A stretch of 5,016 nt of DNA from Clostridia bacterium (GTDB taxonomy: Bacteria > Bacillota > Dehalobacteriia > UBA4068): the NCBI GenBank assembly GCA_012515255.1, contig JAAYYR010000152.1, positions 1-5,016 of the forward strand, read 5' to 3'. The position numbers and the translations under genes were made by a program. This document shows, piece after piece, positions 1 to 5,016 of the stretch. The notes under the pieces are model-generated. The model was not told the origin of the DNA, ran no database searches, and saw only the letters and a list, made by a program, of their open reading frames with translations. Every line of letters starts with the position of its first letter. Positions within the stretch are counted from its first letter, which is position 1.

Positions 1-102
1 CAGCCGGTGCGCAAAAGCAATGAGCAAAAAATCGGCCGCAATGAACCCTGCCCCTGCGGCAGCGGCCGCAAATATAAAAACTGCTGCGGCAAAAACGCTT
101 AA
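1..102 (+). CDS. secA: SecA preprotein translocase ATPase, C-terminal end (partial)
   Basis: This is the last 33 codons and stop of a reading frame that enters from the left edge. The visible residues end in a SEC-C zinc-binding tail, CPCGSGRKYKNCCG, with the four metal-binding cysteines at fragment residues 17, 19, 28 and 29, preceded by the usual basic linker with IGRNEP. SecA is the ATPase that drives proteins through the SecYEG channel, and this tail binds zinc and contacts SecB or the ribosome in species studied. Short SEC-C tails also occur on unrelated proteins, but the position directly upstream of prfB is the standard Firmicute arrangement and strongly favours SecA. The ATPase motor domains lie outside the window, so the rest of the protein cannot be checked. 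Confidence 0.93.
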   Translation, partial: QPVRKSNEQKIGRNEPCPCGSGRKYKNCCGKNA

Positions 103-145
103 ACAAACAATAGCCAGCCGCAAAAGGGCATAATAGCAGCAACCC

Positions 146-221
146 GATTCGCTGCGCCGGATTTGATCTTAGCCTCTGGTTTTGCCGGCCGGCAAAGGGA
201 TTGGCGCCGCCGAAGCGAATC
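146..221 (+). repeat. Nested inverted repeats between secA and prfB
   Basis: An outer stem pairs GATTCGC at 146-152 with GCGAATC at 215-221, and can continue inward with GCGCC at 154-158 against GGCGC at 203-207 across an asymmetric bulge. Inside lies a perfect 16-base palindrome, TTTGCCGGCCGGCAAA, at 181-196. The arms are seen directly; folding of the transcript is inferred. No run of T follows the outer stem, so it does not look like an ordinary intrinsic terminator. It may be an mRNA processing or stability element between secA and prfB, a leader structure for prfB, or a small palindromic repeat. No known riboswitch class is recognised. Confidence 0.5.
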
Positions 222-236
222 ATTATCTATGCCTTT

Positions 237-253
237 TACCGATATTCCCGGTA
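237..253 (+). promoter_or_regulatory. Small hairpin just upstream of the prfB ribosome binding site
   Basis: TACCG at 237-241 can pair with CGGTA at 249-253 around a seven-base loop, ending four bases before the Shine-Dalgarno sequence. Five base pairs is short and could arise by chance. If real, it would keep the ribosome binding site exposed rather than hide it. Confidence 0.25.
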
Positions 254-257
254 TACT

Positions 258-264
258 AAGGAGG
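258..264 (+). promoter_or_regulatory. Ribosome binding site of prfB
   Basis: AAGGAGG is a near-perfect match to the 16S rRNA 3' end, four bases before the ATG at 269. It fixes the start of prfB at 269, in the short zero frame, and not at the downstream ATG at 315 in the main frame. The ATG at 315 would give an N-terminus lacking the first conserved segment of RF2, and no comparable site precedes it. Confidence 0.85.
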
Positions 265-268
265 AAAA

Positions 269-1367
269 ATGATTGAGGAAATAAAACCCCTGCTCATGGA
301 CGGCAGATCCAGACTTGACGCCCTCAGGAGGGCGCTTTGACATTGAGGTAAGGCTGGAAACTATCGCCGCTTTGGAGACGCAGACCTATGCCCCCGGCTT
401 CTGGGACGACGCCAAAGCAGCGCAGGAACTGATGTCGCGGCTCAACCGCCACCGCGAGATCATCAAGGAATACGAGCAGGCGGAGTGCGCTTATGAGGAA
501 GCTGACGCAGCGCATGCCTTGGCGCTGGAGGACAGTGGCTTTATTGGCGAGGCCGAAGCCGCCGCGGCTGAGTTCAGCCAGACCCTAAATGATCTCGAGC
601 TGGCTCAGATGCTATCCGGCGACTATGACGACCATGACGCTATCCTCTCCATCCATGCCGGCACCGGCGGGCTGGAAGCGCAGGACTGGGCGGAAATGTT
701 GCTGCGTATGTTTGAACGCTGGGCGGAGCGGCATCATTATCAAACAGAGCTGATCGACAGCTTGCCCGCGGACGAGGGCGGCATCAAGTCGGCGACGCTG
801 GCAATCAATGGGCTTAATGCCTACGGCTATCTCAAAAGCGAGCGCGGCGTACACCGCCTGGTGCGCATCTCGCCCTATGATACTCAGGGGCGACGCCATA
901 CCTCTTTCGCCTCGGTAGATGTCCTGCCCCAGGTGGTGGACGATAATGAGATCGCCCTGCCAACGGATGAGCTGCGCGTCGACACCTATCGCAGCTCGGG
1001 CAAGGGCGGCCAGCATCTGAATAAAACTGACTCTGCGGTGCGCATCACCCATATCCCCAGCGGCATCGTGGTGCAATGCCAGGACGAACGCAGCCAATTC
1101 GCCAACAAGGAAAGGGCGATACAGCTACTGCGGGCCAAGCTTCTGGATAAGAGGATACGCGAGCGCGAAGCAGAGCTGCTAGCGCTGCGCGGCGAGCAGC
1201 AGGAAATCGGCTGGGGTAGCCAGATCCGCTCCTATGTCTTCCAGCCCTATCAATTGGTCAAGGATCACCGCACCGGCTTTGAGACAGGCAATACCGGCGC
1301 TGTGATGGACGGCGAGATCGACGACTTTATCGCCGAGTATCTGCGCCGCTATGCGAAAAGGGATTAG
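269..1367 (+). CDS. prfB: Peptide chain release factor 2 (RF2), made by programmed +1 frameshift
   Basis: RF2 recognises UGA and UAA stop codons and triggers release of the finished protein on the ribosome. The gene should be read as join(269..337,339..1367). Translation starts at 269, runs 23 codons to an in-frame TGA at 338-340, slips one base forward, and continues with GAC at 339. The joined product is 365 residues, the same as Escherichia coli RF2. Visible landmarks in joined numbering are the coiled-coil N-terminal domain (about 1-110), the stop-codon recognition region GVHRLVRISPYDTQGRRHTSF with its tripeptide at 201-203, the catalytic GGQ at 246-248, and a C-terminal segment with EIGWGSQIRSYVFQPY. 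The tripeptide is SPY where SPF is usual, and Lys precedes GGQ where Ala is usual. The gene follows secA by 166 bases. Regulation is expected to be autogenous: low RF2 leaves the UGA unread long enough for the frameshift. No disabling defect is seen. Confidence 0.97.
326..341 (+). promoter_or_regulatory. Programmed +1 frameshift site of prfB
   Basis: The site has all the classical parts in order: an internal Shine-Dalgarno-like AGGAGG at 326-331, a three-base spacer GCG, the slippery codon CTT at 335-337, the stop TGA at 338-340, and a C directly after it. Known prfB sites have the same layout, in which the SD-like element pairs with 16S rRNA and the Leu-tRNA moves from CUU to UUU while UGA waits for RF2. 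The two frames meet here so that Leu23 is followed by Asp24, matching the Leu-Asp junction of other RF2 proteins. The mechanism is taken from the family; the sequence elements are seen directly. Confidence 0.96.
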
Positions 1368-1486
1368 AACTTTGGACGCGAGGCTTAACGCGCATTGCCC
1401 CTAGCGGCGGCGCCGACAAAGCTCCCGCCCTGATTCCCCAAGATAAATGAGGTAGCCAAACAGAAAGAAAGTAGGAGGTTTTATCC
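1368..1486. other. Gap between prfB and the transketolase genes
   Basis: This 119-base stretch has no open reading frame of note. I see no stem followed by a T-run that would end the prfB transcript and no pair of convincing -35 and -10 boxes. It is GC-rich in its first half and becomes purine- and A-rich in its second half, leading into the tktN ribosome binding site at 1472-1478. Whether the downstream genes are read through from prfB or have their own promoter cannot be decided from the sequence. Confidence 0.5.
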
Positions 1487-2323
1487 ATGAATTTTGCTAA
1501 TGCCGAGCAGTACGCGCTGCAAATGCGGCGGGAGATCATCAAGATGCTGGCCGCCTCCGGCAGCGGGCATCCCGGCGGCTCGCTTTCCGCCGCCGATATC
1601 CTGGCGGTGCTCTTCCGCGACGAAATGAATATCGATCCTGCGGACCCGCAAAAAGCTGATCGCGACCGCTTCGTCCTATGCAAAGGGCATGCGGCGCCGG
1701 CGCTGTACGCGGCACTGGCCCTGCGCGGTTTTTTCCCGGTAGAGGAATTATCCGGCCTGCGCAAGCTGGGCAGTATGCTCCAGGGTCATCCCGATATGCA
1801 TAAAACGCCCGGTGTCGATATGTCCACCGGCTCATTGGGGCAGGGCCTGTCCGCCGCCTGCGGCATGGCGCTGGCCGCGCGACTGGACGGCCTGGATAAT
1901 TACACCTACGCCCTGCTGGGCGATGGCGAGACAGAGGAAGGCCAAGTCTGGGAGGCCGCCATGCTCGCCGCCCATTATAAGCTGGATCATCTGATCGCTT
2001 TCCTCGACCACAATCATCTGCAAATAGACGGTTGCATTGAAGATGTCCTCTCCCCGGAGCCGCTCCCGGAAAAATGGCGGGCTTTCGGCTGGTGGGTGCT
2101 CGCCGCAGACGGCCATAATAGCGAAAGCATTAAGCAAGCGCTGCGCGAGGCCAAGGCCGGCAGCGGCCGGCCGGTGATGATCATCGCCGAGACGGTCAAA
2201 GGCAAGGGCGTCTGCTTTATGGAAAACCAGGCTTGCTGGCATGGCACAGCGCCGCAGCCGCAAGAAGCGGAACAAGCGCTCGCCGGATTATACAGTAAAG
2301 AAAATTCATCGGCGCAAGCCTGA
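1487..2323 (+). CDS. Transketolase, N-terminal (thiamine-diphosphate-binding) subunit
   Basis: This 278-residue protein matches the N-terminal half of transketolase, which binds the pyrophosphate of thiamine diphosphate through Mg2+. Transketolase moves two-carbon units between sugar phosphates in the non-oxidative pentose phosphate pathway in the cytosol. Visible motifs are GSGHPGG at 25-31 with His28, CKGHAAP with His68, GHPD with His101, the DMSTGSLGQG loop at 111-120, and the cofactor motif GDGETEEGQ from 145 ending at Asn176. WHG at 251-253 supplies the His expected near the substrate. These positions correspond to the conserved histidines of full-length transketolase. TAGGAGG at 1472-1478, eight bases before the ATG, supports the start. 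The chain ends where the linker to the second half would begin, and the next gene encodes that half, so this is a genuine split enzyme and not a truncated one. Dehydrogenase E1 and DXP synthase are less likely given the histidine pattern. Confidence 0.95.
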   Translation: MNFANAEQYALQMRREIIKMLAASGSGHPGGSLSAADILAVLFRDEMNIDPADPQKADRDRFVLCKGHAAPALYAALALRGFFPVEELSGLRKLGSMLQGHPDMHKTPGVDMSTGSLGQGLSAACGMALAARLDGLDNYTYALLGDGETEEGQVWEAAMLAAHYKLDHLIAFLDHNHLQIDGCIEDVLSPEPLPEKWRAFGWWVLAADGHNSESIKQALREAKAGSGRPVMIIAETVKGKGVCFMENQACWHGTAPQPQEAEQALAGLYSKENSSAQA

Positions 2324-2343
2324 TCAATGGGGAGGAAATAATC

Positions 2344-3294
2344 ATGAGCGAGAGTCAAAAAATAGCCACGCGTGACGCCTATGGCAAAGCCCTGGCCGCC
2401 CTGGCTACGGAAAATACGCGAATTGTCGCCCTGGACGCCGACTTGTCCCAATCCACCAAAAGCGTGGAATGCGCCAAGGCCTGCCCCGAGCGTTTCTTTA
2501 ATGTCGGCATCGCCGAAGCCAACTTGATCTCAGTGGCCGCCGGTATGTCCACGATGGGTAAAATCCCCTTTGCGAGCAGCTTCGCCGTATTCATTACCGG
2601 GCGCGCTTTCGAGCAGATCCGCAACAGCGTTTGTTATCCGAGGCTCAATGTCAAGATCGCCGGCTCCCATGCCGGCATCACCGTCGGCGAGGACGGCGGC
2701 TCGCATCAGGCGATTGCCGATATTTCCCTGATGCGCAGCCTGCCCAATATGACGGTGCTTGTCCCCGCCGATGCGGCCGCTACCCGCTGGATGGTACAGG
2801 CGGCGGCGGAATACGAAGGCCCTGTCTATCTGCGTCTGGGCCGTTTCCCCTGCCCCCTGATCTATGAGGAAAACCGTGAATTCAAATGGGGTAAAGGCGA
2901 AATTTTGCGCATGGGCAAGGATATCGTTATCTTCGCCTGCGGGATCATGACGGCCGCTGCACTGGAGGCTGCTGATTTGCTGGCGGCTGAGGGGATCAGC
3001 GCCGCGGTGGCGGATATTCATACCATCAAGCCGCTGGATGAAGAATTTATCCTTGAGATGACCAGCCATTGCGGGGCGGCCCTCACAGTTGAGGAGCATA
3101 GCATTATCGGCGGCCTCGGCTCGGCGGTCGCGGAAGTGCTGGCCGGCAAAAGCGACGCGCCTTTTGCCCGTTGCGGGCTTATCGATAGCTTCGGCCAAAG
3201 CGGTTCGCCCGAAGCCCTGCTCAAGCACTACGGCCTTGATGCGGAAACATTAGCTACCCGCGTCAAACAGGTCTTAGCGCAAAAGCAGGCTTAA
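2344..3294 (+). CDS. Transketolase, C-terminal (pyrimidine-binding and C-domain) subunit
   Basis: This 316-residue protein matches the second half of transketolase and should pair with the preceding subunit to complete the active site. FNVGIAEAN at 52-60 carries the catalytic Glu58 that activates the aminopyrimidine ring of thiamine diphosphate. GEDGGSHQ at 115-122 gives Asp117 and His121, the pair that contacts the donor sugar in transketolases; DXP synthase has a different motif there. The pyrimidine-binding domain spans about 7-170. The C-terminal domain follows from about 190 and includes TIKPLDEE at 227-234 and EEHSIIGGLGSAVAE at 250-264. The gene starts 20 bases after tktN, with GGGGAGG at 2329-2335 eight bases before the ATG, so the two are almost certainly one operon and made in matched amounts. 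Two-gene transketolases are known from archaea and many Firmicutes. Confidence 0.95.
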   Translation: MSESQKIATRDAYGKALAALATENTRIVALDADLSQSTKSVECAKACPERFFNVGIAEANLISVAAGMSTMGKIPFASSFAVFITGRAFEQIRNSVCYPRLNVKIAGSHAGITVGEDGGSHQAIADISLMRSLPNMTVLVPADAAATRWMVQAAAEYEGPVYLRLGRFPCPLIYEENREFKWGKGEILRMGKDIVIFACGIMTAAALEAADLLAAEGISAAVADIHTIKPLDEEFILEMTSHCGAALTVEEHSIIGGLGSAVAEVLAGKSDAPFARCGLIDSFGQSGSPEALLKHYGLDAETLATRVKQVLAQKQA

Positions 3295-3298
3295 GGAG
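3293..3298 (+). promoter_or_regulatory. Ribosome binding site of rdgB, overlapping the tktC stop
   Basis: AAGGAG overlaps the TAA stop of the transketolase C-subunit gene and lies eight bases before the ATG at 3307. It supports that ATG as the true rdgB start, although it adds a basic N-terminal extension to the protein. The overlap suggests coupled translation of the two genes. Confidence 0.7.
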
Positions 3299-3306
3299 TT
3301 ATCGCC

Positions 3307-3978
3307 ATGCCGGCCGCCCAAACACAAGCGCTAAGCCAAGACAAGCCGTTACGGCAGGAAAAGCAGCGGCAAAAAAAACTGCTGGTCGCAACTGCCAATG
3401 CGCATAAGCTGCAGGAAATCCGCGATATTTTCGCTACCTGCGGCATGAATCACTGGCTGCTGATCGGTCTGGATCATTATCCGCATTATGTGCCGCCGCT
3501 GGAAAACGGCGCCACTTTCGCGGAGAACGCGCTAATCAAAGCCACGGCTGCGGCGCGGATGAGCGGGTTGCTCACTCTCGCCGACGATAGCGGCCTCATG
3601 GTAGACGCCTTGGCCGGCGCGCCCGGCGTTCACTCCGCGCGCTATGCCGCGGACTGGGGCGCGGATCATGACGACGCGGCCAACCGCAAAAAACTGCTGG
3701 CCGCTTTAGCGCAGACCGCGGATGAACAGCGGGGCGCCGCCTTTATCTGCGCCGCGGCGCTGGCCACACCGGCCGCTGAGACCGCCAGCGTCGAGGGGCG
3801 CTGCGAGGGTCGGATCATCCGCGAGGAGCGCGGCGAGGGCGGCTTTGGCTATGACAGTCTATTTTTTCTGCCTGGGCTGGGGCAGACCATGGCGGAGCTG
3901 AGCGCAGCGGTGAAGAACGAGCTTAGCCATCGCGGACAGGCCATGCGGCAAATCGCGGCTTTATTGACTCGGGCCTAA
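3307..3978 (+). CDS. rdgB: XTP/dITP diphosphatase (RdgB/HAM1 family)
   Basis: This enzyme hydrolyses ITP, dITP and XTP to the monophosphate and pyrophosphate, keeping deaminated purines out of DNA and RNA. Family motifs in order are LVATANAHKLQEI with Lys34, TFAENALIKA at 70-79 with Glu73, LADDSGLMVDAL at 91-102 with the metal-site Asp93-Asp94, GAPGVHSARYA at 104-114, GGFGYD at 178-183, and SHRGQAM at 207-213. The 223-residue length exceeds the roughly 200 usual because about 23 residues rich in Gln, Lys and Arg precede the first strand. They have no membrane segment and no Met inside for a shorter start. The FGYD motif is followed by Ser, where Pro is usual. The gene follows tktC by 12 bases and ends with TAA plus an in-frame TAG. 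In Bacillus subtilis the homologue lies near gerM and rph; here it joins the transketolase operon while a GerM-like gene sits nearby. Confidence 0.95.
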   Translation: MPAAQTQALSQDKPLRQEKQRQKKLLVATANAHKLQEIRDIFATCGMNHWLLIGLDHYPHYVPPLENGATFAENALIKATAAARMSGLLTLADDSGLMVDALAGAPGVHSARYAADWGADHDDAANRKKLLAALAQTADEQRGAAFICAAALATPAAETASVEGRCEGRIIREERGEGGFGYDSLFFLPGLGQTMAELSAAVKNELSHRGQAMRQIAALLTRA

Positions 3979-4066
3979 TAGCGAATACAGCCGCCCGCGA
4001 AGAATCAAGCACTGTTTTATACTCAATGGCAACAAGCAAAGAGAATAAAATAAAGGGGCGACTAAG
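3979..4066. other. Gap between rdgB and the lipoprotein gene
   Basis: This 88-base stretch holds no gene and no clear terminator for rdgB. A TATACT at 4018-4023 resembles a -10 box, but nothing like a -35 box lies 16-18 bases upstream. AAAGGGG at 4052-4058 is the ribosome binding site of the next gene, eight bases before its ATG. The base composition turns AT-rich here compared with the genes to the left, which fits a promoter region without proving one. Confidence 0.4.
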
Positions 4067-4717
4067 ATGAAAAAACTATTATTGGTGATGCTAGCTCTGG
4101 CTCTAATCCTCGCTTTTGCCGCCTGCGGGGATAAACAGCCCAATAACAATGAAGGCCCGCTTGTCGACAGCGACCTGGCATCCGCCGAATACGCGCAAAT
4201 GATGCAAAACGGCACCTATTATATGGAATCCACAACCTATGTCATGGGGATGGCTGTCAATTCCGTCACCGCGGTGGACGGCGCAAATTCTGACAGCCGC
4301 AATGATTTCATGGGCGCCAACACCTGGACGCTGATCCTCGACGGGACCCTCTACAATATCGACGAAGCAACGCAGACCTATTACATCGTACCGGTCGGCG
4401 CCAGTACTGAAGCCGCCGCCACCGACTACGGTGATATGTCTTATGTCGGCAAGGGCAATGATATCATACCCGGCTTTACCGATATTGACTCCGGCAGCTA
4501 TGATTATGAGGAATACCTGGTCACAGTTGCCTCCGACGGCGGCAAACTGGAGATGCAACTACGCTATTATTTCAAGGACGGCAGCCTGTATGTTATTTAT
4601 TCAAATCCATTGGGCATCGACAGCATAATGCAGATCACCAAAATCAGCAAAGATATACCCGCCGGTATGTTGTCCCTGCCGGAAGGCTATACCGAAATCG
4701 CGATACCCTCTTTTTAA
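4067..4717 (+). CDS. Predicted lipoprotein of unknown function
   Basis: I do not recognise the family. The 216-residue product starts with a lipoprotein signal peptide: MKK, a hydrophobic stretch to about residue 17, and the lipobox FAAC with Cys20 as the lipidation site; Phe at position -3 is tolerated but less common than Leu or Val. A short Asn-rich linker (PNNNEG) follows, then an acidic, Tyr-rich domain with alternating strand-like segments such as NGTYYMESTTYVMG, DGTLYNIDEATQTYYIVPV and LEMQLRYYFKDGSLYVIYS. This pattern suggests a beta-rich fold of the kind seen in LolA- or LppX-like lipoproteins, but that is a guess from residue pattern only. The protein should be anchored on the outer face of the cytoplasmic membrane. 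No catalytic motif is visible. It follows rdgB by 88 bases and is closed by the palindromic terminator, so it may be co-transcribed or stand alone. Confidence 0.85.
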   Translation: MKKLLLVMLALALILAFAACGDKQPNNNEGPLVDSDLASAEYAQMMQNGTYYMESTTYVMGMAVNSVTAVDGANSDSRNDFMGANTWTLILDGTLYNIDEATQTYYIVPVGASTEAAATDYGDMSYVGKGNDIIPGFTDIDSGSYDYEEYLVTVASDGGKLEMQLRYYFKDGSLYVIYSNPLGIDSIMQITKISKDIPAGMLSLPEGYTEIAIPSF

Positions 4718-4728
4718 GGCCGGCCTTA
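4715..4728. repeat. 14-base perfect palindrome overlapping the lipoprotein stop
   Basis: TAAGGCCGGCCTTA reads the same on both strands and includes the TAA stop codon at 4715-4717. It lies six bases before the large terminator palindrome. It has no loop, so a hairpin would have to sacrifice its central pairs. It could be a protein-binding site or a chance GC-rich palindrome. Confidence 0.4.
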
Positions 4729-4733
4729 CCGAT

Positions 4734-4767
4734 AAAAACCCCTGCGATGATCATCGCAGGGGTTTTT
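4734..4767. terminator. Bidirectional intrinsic terminator
   Basis: A perfect 34-base palindrome has arms at 4734-4750 and 4751-4767. The core ACCCCTGCGATGA pairs with its complement, flanked by five A on the left and a run of six T on the right (4763-4768). Each strand therefore ends in a GC-rich stem followed by a T-run. It stands between the converging lipoprotein gene, whose stop is 16 bases to the left, and the GerM-like gene, whose stop is 21 bases to the right, and can end both transcripts. Confidence 0.93.
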
Positions 4768-4788
4768 TGGTCTGGGCGATAGGGCGCT

Positions 4789-5016
4789 TTACCAGTACAT
4801 AGGCGCGATGACCGTGGAGACATCGACACCCGCCAGGCTATCCAAGGCCCGGCCATTGACTAATATGCGGACATAATCCACGCTGTCGAACTGGCTGAGC
4901 GTATTGACGATGCTATAGAGAGCCAGCATTTGCGTTTGCTGATTATCCGGGAGATCATCCAGCAGCTCGGAACTGAAATCAACGGTGCAAACACCATTGG
5001 CGATATTGATATCATC
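4789..5016 (-). CDS. GerMN-domain (GerM-like) protein, C-terminal part (partial)
   Basis: On the minus strand the last 75 codons and a TAA stop are present, and the frame runs off the right edge without a start. The residues match the end of a GerMN domain: VDFSSELLDDLP at 12-23 of the fragment, then the helix LALYSIVNTLSQFDSVDYVRILVNG at 31-55, and a short tail ending AGVDVSTVIAPMYW. The SIVNTL and V-x-ILVNG pattern is characteristic of this domain. In Bacillus subtilis GerM is a lipoprotein needed for sporulation and germination that helps hold the SpoIIIA-SpoIIQ complex; other GerMN proteins have unknown roles, so the cellular job here is an inference. The upstream lipoprotein signal and the other half of the domain lie outside the window. 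Confidence 0.85.
   Translation of the reverse strand, partial: DDINIANGVCTVDFSSELLDDLPDNQQTQMLALYSIVNTLSQFDSVDYVRILVNGRALDSLAGVDVSTVIAPMYW

Noticed and set aside
201..229. Possible promoter TTGGCG with TATCTA 17 bases later, upstream of prfB
   Set aside because: The -10 matches the consensus at only three positions and the segment lies in GC-rich palindromic sequence; too weak to annotate.
233..246. TTTACCGATATT shared with the lipoprotein gene near 4475-4486 as a repeat
   Set aside because: Twelve identical bases, one copy inside a coding region with no related flanks; this can occur by chance.
252..257. TATACT as a -10 box before prfB
   Set aside because: It abuts the ribosome binding site, so a transcript starting after it would lack that site, and there is no -35 box at the right distance.
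315..338. ATG at 315 as the start of RF2 in the main frame
   Set aside because: It has no ribosome binding site, lacks the conserved first segment of RF2, and ignores the perfect frameshift site that joins the frame starting at 269.
338..340. In-frame TGA as a sign of a pseudogene or sequencing error
   Set aside because: The SD-like element, spacer and CTT-TGA-C context match the programmed prfB site, and the joined protein has the family length.
612..1097. Long minus-strand open frame inside prfB, and similar ones inside tktN, tktC and the lipoprotein gene
   Set aside because: These mirror strongly conserved genes on the other strand, have no recognisable motifs or ribosome binding sites, and are common in GC-rich DNA.
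1487..3294. A frameshifted or broken single transketolase gene
   Set aside because: The second half has its own start and strong ribosome binding site, both halves have complete domains, and two-gene transketolases are a known form.
3964..3991. TTGACT at the end of rdgB as a -35 box for the lipoprotein gene
   Set aside because: The hexamer is good, but no acceptable -10 box follows at 16-18 bases; the best candidate, TACAGC, matches at three positions.

Overview
The window is a GC-rich bacterial segment that reads like a spore-forming or formerly spore-forming Firmicute, probably of the class Clostridia. Evidence for this is the order secA then prfB (typical of Firmicutes), strong purine-rich Shine-Dalgarno sites, a transketolase split into two genes, a Gram-positive-style lipoprotein and the tail of a GerM-like sporulation/germination protein. 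I cannot name the genus.

Layout, left to right. (1) The last 33 codons of secA, with the zinc-binding tail. (2) A 166-base gap with nested inverted repeats. (3) prfB (peptide chain release factor 2), which must be read as two segments joined by a programmed +1 frameshift at an in-frame TGA; the joined product is 365 residues. (4) A 119-base gap without a convincing terminator or promoter. (5) A tight cluster of tktN, tktC and rdgB, with gaps of 20 and 12 bases, each gene with its own ribosome binding site. (6) A lipoprotein gene of unknown function after an 88-base gap. (7) A perfect 34-base palindrome acting as a terminator for both strands. (8) On the minus strand, converging, the C-terminal 75 residues of a GerMN-domain protein that runs off the right edge.

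How the genes work together. SecA and RF2 serve protein export and translation termination. The two transketolase halves should assemble into one thiamine-diphosphate enzyme of the non-oxidative pentose phosphate pathway, which supplies ribose 5-phosphate for nucleotides. RdgB removes damaged purine triphosphates (ITP, dITP, XTP), so the three-gene cluster has a loose nucleotide-supply and quality-control theme; that link is an inference from gene order. The lipoprotein is probably a separate cell-surface function.

I found no undescribed defence, mobile or RNA system. The points most worth a second look are the RF2 frameshift site, the unusual residues in the RF2 codon-recognition and GGQ regions, the structured gap before prfB, and the uncharacterised lipoprotein. 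No tRNA, rRNA, CRISPR array or insertion sequence is visible.
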